Assembly (NCBI GenBank): GCA_016218965.1
Contig: JACRCP010000217.1
Coordinates: 1-33,575, forward strand
Direction: 5' to 3'
From: Deltaproteobacteria bacterium
Lineage (GTDB): Bacteria > Myxococcota > SpSt-1050 > JACRCP01
DNA length: 33,575 nucleotides
The position numbers and the translations under genes were made by a program. Below, one piece after another: positions 29,571-33,575 of the stretch; the stretch's first letter is position 1; the number at the start of each line of letters is the position of its first letter. The notes beneath the pieces are model-generated. The model searched no databases. It saw nothing but the letters and a program-made list of their open reading frames with translations, and was not told the origin of the DNA.

Positions 29571-31244
29571 TCAGTCTTTGCCGGAGGGTACCCCTGCGCC
29601 CTCGCCGGTCACGTCGATCCGCCACCATCGGGTGTTCCGCTGGCCTTTGCGGCGGACGCGCTTGCTCACGACACCCGGGTGGCGGTCGAGGATCCGCGCC
29701 AGCAGGACCGGTCCCGCCGAGCCGAATTCGGCATCTTCAGGAAGGAGGCGGAGCGCGACCGTGGGCAGGTGAACGAAGAGGTTTTGCCGACCGGAGTCCG
29801 ACCACTCGACGACGACCCCCTCTTCGGGGCGGTTCACGACGGCGCTGCCCTTGCGACGAGCCGGCACACCGCCGGTCACGCCGGAAACGCGGCTGAGGAT
29901 GGCGGCGACCAGACGGCGGGGCTTGTCGAGCGGCTGATCCTCCGGGAGCACGGAGCGGCGGTCCGGGGCGCCGGCCGCGGCCCGCGAGGTCCCCGGCGAT
30001 TCCGGAGACGGCGCGTCGAGCCAATCGCCTGTCGATGCCGCGACCGCGCGCCAGAGAATTTGCTCGAGCTCGCGCACGTGGATCGAATACCTGCGCGCGA
30101 TAAGGGCGTGGACCAACTTCGGCGCAACGCGGGGTTCTTCGGCAGAGTCCGGGTCATGGAGGAAGCGCCCGGCCAAGGCAGGGTCGCGGGCGAAGCCGCG
30201 CATCAGATGGCGCACGAGCAGCGGGATATCCTCGCGCCGCGAGTTCAGGTCGGGGACCTCGACACGCAACGGGAACCGGGCGGCAAGATCCTGTTTGAGG
30301 TCCGTGAACGGACGGTTGGTTGCCGCGATGAGCCGGAAGTCCGCCCGCCGCGCGGTTGCCTCGCCCAACCTGTGGTACTCTCCGTCGTCCAGAACCCGCA
30401 GTAGGTGGGACGCCGATTCGGCGGGAAGCTCGCCTACCTCGTCGAGGAACAGCGTTGCCCCGTCCGCCTCACCGATCAGCCCGGGGTGTTCGGGCATACC
30501 CGGGTTCGGGTAGTTCCTGAGGTTGCCGAAGAGCTCGGCGTCGGTCAGATCGCGCGGGATGGTGGCGGCGTTCCGCGCGATGAGGGGCCGCGCGCCCCGT
30601 CCAGAGGCCTCGTGGATTGCGCGCGCGACAAGTTCCTTGCCCGTGCCGCTCTCACCCACAATCAGGACGTGCCCGTCGTGCCGCGCCGCGAACAGAAGGT
30701 CCCGGCGCAGGCGGTCCGCGGCCGTACTCTCGCCGACGATCCCGAAAGCGTCAGCGACACCGAACTTCCGCCCGGCCGATGCGTCGCCATCCGCGACCGG
30801 CGCCGCCCACTCCGTGACCAGGAGGATGACCTCGTTTTTGAGCTCGCAGCAATCACCGGGACGCATGAGCGTCCGGCCCACCGGCGATCCATCCCGCAGG
30901 AGAGGGCACCTCCCGATGTTTTCGACGAGCAGCGCGCCGTCAGGCTGCGGCTGCACGACGAACTGCTCGCGGGAGATCCGCCGGGAGCCCAGCGGCCGCC
31001 CCGCCGCACCACCCCCCGCGAGCCCCCGGACGAAAGTCAGCGGCAGCCGGTCCGGCCGGTCGCAGGTGCCGAGCCGGCCAATCAGAAAAACGCCGTCCTG
31101 GGGCCATGGCGGGACCACGGCAATCTCGCCGATGCGCCCGGGTTCCGCTCGCGACCAGACGATCACAAACCCGACCGACGTTCCCGGCTGCCGTCGCGGC
31201 GCCGACAGTTCCGAGAGGGGATCAAGCGTGCCGTCGGCTTTCAC
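29571..31244 (-). CDS. FHA-domain AAA+ enhancer-binding-like regulator lacking GAFTGA
   Basis: A 557-residue regulator. The start is GTG, preceded by GGGAGG, and overlaps the TGA of the upstream gene as GTGA, implying translational coupling. Residues 45-145 look like an FHA phosphothreonine-binding domain (Gly56/Arg57, SRRISREQF, Asn109). Residues about 165-400 are the sigma54-activator AAA+ domain: GESGTGKE (197-204), ATLFLDEVGEL (263-273), RLIAATNRPF (304-313), RELEQILW. Where GAFTGA should follow ELFG there is NLRNYPNPGMPEHPG (241-255), so contact with sigma54 is doubtful. The C-terminal 150 residues have no recognised helix-turn-helix. It may act through protein contacts, with its FHA domain reading a Ser/Thr kinase signal. 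Confidence 0.82.
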   Translation of the reverse strand: MKADGTLDPLSELSAPRRQPGTSVGFVIVWSRAEPGRIGEIAVVPPWPQDGVFLIGRLGTCDRPDRLPLTFVRGLAGGGAAGRPLGSRRISREQFVVQPQPDGALLVENIGRCPLLRDGSPVGRTLMRPGDCCELKNEVILLVTEWAAPVADGDASAGRKFGVADAFGIVGESTAADRLRRDLLFAARHDGHVLIVGESGTGKELVARAIHEASGRGARPLIARNAATIPRDLTDAELFGNLRNYPNPGMPEHPGLIGEADGATLFLDEVGELPAESASHLLRVLDDGEYHRLGEATARRADFRLIAATNRPFTDLKQDLAARFPLRVEVPDLNSRREDIPLLVRHLMRGFARDPALAGRFLHDPDSAEEPRVAPKLVHALIARRYSIHVRELEQILWRAVAASTGDWLDAPSPESPGTSRAAAGAPDRRSVLPEDQPLDKPRRLVAAILSRVSGVTGGVPARRKGSAVVNRPEEGVVVEWSDSGRQNLFVHLPTVALRLLPEDAEFGSAGPVLLARILDRHPGVVSKRVRRKGQRNTRWWRIDVTGEGAGVPSGKD

Positions 31245-33481
31245 GGTGCCTCCCGGAGACGATCAGGATCGGAGGGACGCGCGGCCACCTCATCCTGGAT
31301 GGCGTCGAGCGCCGCCAGCGCGCGCCGGTGGCTTCCGGCGGAACCGGCCGCCCGGCGGGCGAGATCGAGGGCGCGGGTAACGTCCGGATCGATGAGCGCT
31401 GAGACGCGCAGAATGGCGCGCACGCGGCCGAACTCGACATCCCGCCGCCGCCATTCCCGCGATGCCGCCGCCGCCGCCGCGAGCATTGCGCGGCCGCGGA
31501 CCTCATAGATCGCGCGGCCGTCGGCCGAGAAGACGGACACCTGCTCTTCGAGGATGGGCAACGCCGGCCCGGCGGCGCCCTTCTCCCAGAGGATCTGGGC
31601 CAGGTTGAGTCGCTGCACGGGCGCCTCGGCGTGGTCGAGGAGATCGAACTGTTCGATGGCATACCGGCAGCGCTCCTCGGCCTCCGGCAGCGCTCCCCGA
31701 TGCCGCAGGATCAGCGCGAGGGCCGCCGACGAATACGCCCGGCCGTGCAGGTGGTCGAGCGCCGTGTATTCGTCCTCCGCTTTGGCGGCCAGCGCGAGCG
31801 CCGCGCCGGTATCCCCGGTGGTCAGGGCCAGCTCGGCTTGTGCGATCCGCGACCAGATCGAAGGCACCTTGAAGCCGTGACGATCGAAGATCCGTCGGGC
31901 CGTGTCGATCGCCCCGCCGGCCTCGCCGATCCTTCCGAGGTTGCAGAGCACCCGGCCCCTGTCGAGCTCGCTGTGCCCCTCGCGGTAATGATCGCCCGTC
32001 AGCGCCGTTGTCGCGATAGCCCGTTCGAGCAGCCCGAGCGCCTCGGCAAGCCGGCCCTGGACTCTGCGGATGCGGCCAAGCTCGTGGAGCACGCCGCCCA
32101 GAACCCGCGGCCATGTGCGGGCCTCGGCGAGCTGCCGCGCCTCGATGGCCCAGCGCTCGGCCTGGGCGATTCGACCGCGGTATTCCGCGAGCCTGGCGCG
32201 GCGGACCGCCAGTTCGCCTCGGCGCTCGTCGTCCGGCGGCAGGTCGGCCAGGGAGATCGCCTCGGAAGCGCGCGCGAGCAGCCCGGCAGCAAGGCCGAAG
32301 TCACCGCTCAGATGTCGCTCGGCCGCGGCGTCGAAAAGTGGACCCAGCGCCGCACGCCCGTCGCCTGCCGCCAGCAGGTGTTGCCCGCGGCGTTCCTCCA
32401 TCCCGTGGCCGGGCCGTCCCCAAAGCATGTCTGCGCAACGGCGCTGGTGCCGCTCGATACGACCGGCCGCCGCCGCCCGCCGCACAAGGCACTCCCGGAG
32501 CATCCCGTGTACGAACGCGAAACGCCGTTCGGCGCGCTCCACTGGCCGCCGCGCGAGATGGCGCACCACGAGGTGATCGACGATCTCCTCGATCCAGGCC
32601 GGCGCGGGACCATCCGTGTCTACGCACCCAGGGAAGTCGTGCGGGGGGCCGGCGCCCTTTCCGACCCCGGATCGCGCGCAGACGTCCGCCCACTCGTCCA
32701 TCGAGACGTCCTGTCCGAGCGCCGCGGCAAGTTCGAGCGCCACGCCGACTTCGGGCGGCTGGCCGGCAAGAGCGCGCTCCACGAGATCGTTCCAGAGCTG
32801 GTGCAGATCGTCGGGAAGATCGGCTGGCCCGCCGTCGCGCAGCCGCAGCCCGTCCGGACCCTGTTCGAGACGGCCGCCCGACACCCAGTCGCCGAGCAGC
32901 CGCAGCACGAACAGCGGGTTCCCCCGTGTGCGCTCGTCGACGAGGGCGGCCAGATCCCGCTCGAGCGGCAGCAGGTCGCGCACCAGCGCGGCCCGGCTCC
33001 GCAGGGGGATTGGACCGAGGGTCAGGGTATGGACGCCGGGACGGAGCGCAAGATCCTCAAGGAGCGCGGATTCCAGTTCGCGATCCGAGAGCTGCTCGTC
33101 GGTCACCGTCGCCACGACAAGGACCGGGAGGGGGCCATCTTCCTGCGTGCTCAGCAGGTGGCGGACGAACGCGAGCGACTCGGCGCCCCAATGGGCGTCA
33201 TCGAGCCACATCACAACGGGACGTTCGGCGCACAGCAGGCGAAGCAGGCGTATCAGCGCATCGAAACGCCCGGCGCGATCGCCGGGGCCGCGGCCGGATT
33301 CATCCGCGGCCGCGGTTCGGTCCGGCGCGACGAAGTCTGCCAGCCTCGGCCCGTCGTCGCGCGGTTTGGCGCCGTGTTCCTCTAGCCCAACTTCCAACCT
33401 GTGTTGAGCTTTTTCCGTACTCAGAAGGGAAAACCCGCAGTGATTCCGGGGGGCGTCCTTTGAAAAGCCAAAAGTAGTCAC
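31241..33481 (-). CDS. AAA ATPase/TPR signalling regulator, 5' end truncated by an insertion sequence
   Basis: An open frame of 746 codons. Residues 29 onward look native: the second half of an AAA_16-type ATPase with Walker B PVVMWLDDAHW (88-98) and RGNPLFVLRLLGDW, then a long helical TPR array (about 370-690: YRGRIAQAERWAIEARQLAE, LGRIRRVQGRLAEALGLLER, and others). No Walker A loop is present; in complete relatives it and often a Ser/Thr kinase domain precede this part. Residues 1-28 are encoded by AT-richer DNA next to a transposase start, so the native 5' end appears lost to an insertion near 33396-33405. The gene overlaps the FHA regulator by 4 bases, and the pair probably formed one signalling unit. 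Expression would now need a promoter within the element. Confidence 0.75.
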   Translation of the reverse strand: MTTFGFSKDAPRNHCGFSLLSTEKAQHRLEVGLEEHGAKPRDDGPRLADFVAPDRTAAADESGRGPGDRAGRFDALIRLLRLLCAERPVVMWLDDAHWGAESLAFVRHLLSTQEDGPLPVLVVATVTDEQLSDRELESALLEDLALRPGVHTLTLGPIPLRSRAALVRDLLPLERDLAALVDERTRGNPLFVLRLLGDWVSGGRLEQGPDGLRLRDGGPADLPDDLHQLWNDLVERALAGQPPEVGVALELAAALGQDVSMDEWADVCARSGVGKGAGPPHDFPGCVDTDGPAPAWIEEIVDHLVVRHLARRPVERAERRFAFVHGMLRECLVRRAAAAGRIERHQRRCADMLWGRPGHGMEERRGQHLLAAGDGRAALGPLFDAAAERHLSGDFGLAAGLLARASEAISLADLPPDDERRGELAVRRARLAEYRGRIAQAERWAIEARQLAEARTWPRVLGGVLHELGRIRRVQGRLAEALGLLERAIATTALTGDHYREGHSELDRGRVLCNLGRIGEAGGAIDTARRIFDRHGFKVPSIWSRIAQAELALTTGDTGAALALAAKAEDEYTALDHLHGRAYSSAALALILRHRGALPEAEERCRYAIEQFDLLDHAEAPVQRLNLAQILWEKGAAGPALPILEEQVSVFSADGRAIYEVRGRAMLAAAAAASREWRRRDVEFGRVRAILRVSALIDPDVTRALDLARRAAGSAGSHRRALAALDAIQDEVAARPSDPDRLREAP

Positions 33482-33512
33482 GAATGTTGTCGCGCCGTAA
33501 TCATATTTCAGC

Positions 33513-33540
33513 TTGACATATTCGCCAGAGTGCTTATCAT
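33513..33540 (+). promoter_or_regulatory. promoter of the transposase
   Basis: TTGACA at 33513-33518 and TATCAT at 33535-33540 are separated by 16 bases, ending 9 bases before the transposase ATG, so the message would be nearly leaderless. Confidence 0.5.
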
Positions 33541-33549
33541 CTAGGCACG

Positions 33550-33575
33550 ATGTTCATCAAGCGCACAAAGAAGCG
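33550..33575 (+). CDS. transposase, N-terminal fragment (continues past the window)
   Basis: The ATG at 33550 opens a frame reading MFIKRTKK to the window end. This resembles the opening MFIRRTK of IS1634-type IS4-superfamily transposases. Only eight full codons and a partial one are present, so the identification is tentative and rests partly on the promoter and the composition change next to it. Confidence 0.5.

Larger units (their letters stand above)
33397..33575 (+). mobile_element. left part of an insertion sequence (IS1634/IS4-type), incomplete at window end
   Basis: From about 33397 the composition changes abruptly from GC-rich coding sequence to AT-richer DNA that carries a promoter and a transposase-like start. 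The inner part of this edge reads TGTTGAGCTTTTTCCG. The exact boundary and target duplication cannot be set because the other end is outside the window. Family assignment rests on the nine-residue transposase start only. Confidence 0.55.

Noticed and set aside
31631..33385. 584-codon plus-strand frame opposite the AAA/TPR gene
   Set aside because: The minus strand carries Walker B and TPR motifs here; the plus frame has no recognisable domain or ribosome site.

Overview
The window is a GC-rich bacterial chromosome segment that contains the replication-origin neighbourhood (dnaA, dnaN, gyrB). Several traits point to the former Deltaproteobacteria, possibly Myxococcota or a relative. These are lipoproteins with long Asp/Ala/Gly linkers, a PxxKW cysteine-rich protein, an FHA-type enhancer-binding protein whose GAFTGA loop is replaced, and a GyrB with the long C-terminal insertion typical of Gram-negative enzymes. 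No rRNA, tRNA or CRISPR array was seen, so the phylum is an inference from gene content.

Left part (1-9900). A hairpin-rich leader and a sigma70-like promoter precede a GH15-like surface lipoprotein. Convergent to it are an NAD-dependent sugar epimerase and a small ribbon-helix-helix regulator, whose promoter carries a 20-bp inverted repeat. Then, all on the minus strand, come a possible operon of an alpha/beta hydrolase, glycerol kinase and a small lipoprotein, followed by an SPFH/zinc-ribbon protein and a Tim44-like/zinc-ribbon membrane protein that look functionally paired.

Middle (9900-18960). A small plus-strand lipoprotein gene is interrupted by an in-frame TAG. glmS, a PxxKW protein and an exported oligoendopeptidase F lie on the minus strand. 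A small two-helix membrane protein and a cyclic-nucleotide-binding/PilT-type ATPase fusion lie on the plus strand. An acyl-CoA dehydrogenase and a FabH-type ketoacyl synthase lie downstream of gyrB.

Origin region (18960-27030). dnaA, dnaN and gyrB run leftward with no recF between dnaN and gyrB. The dnaA-dnaN spacer has a cluster of DnaA-box-like sequences. Divergent from dnaA is a membrane pyrophosphatase gene of an atypical sequence class, ending in a near-perfect 16-bp stem terminator.

Right part (27050-33575). A large ZU5-containing lipoprotein is followed by a regulatory pair on the minus strand: an AAA/TPR regulator overlapping an FHA/AAA+ enhancer-binding-like protein by 4 bp. The AAA/TPR gene has lost its 5' end to what looks like an insertion sequence, whose transposase begins in the last 26 bases.

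No clearly new multi-gene system was found. The most unusual items are the cNMP-PilT fusion, the enhancer-binding protein without GAFTGA, the amber-interrupted lipoprotein, the IS-truncated regulator and the RHH operator.
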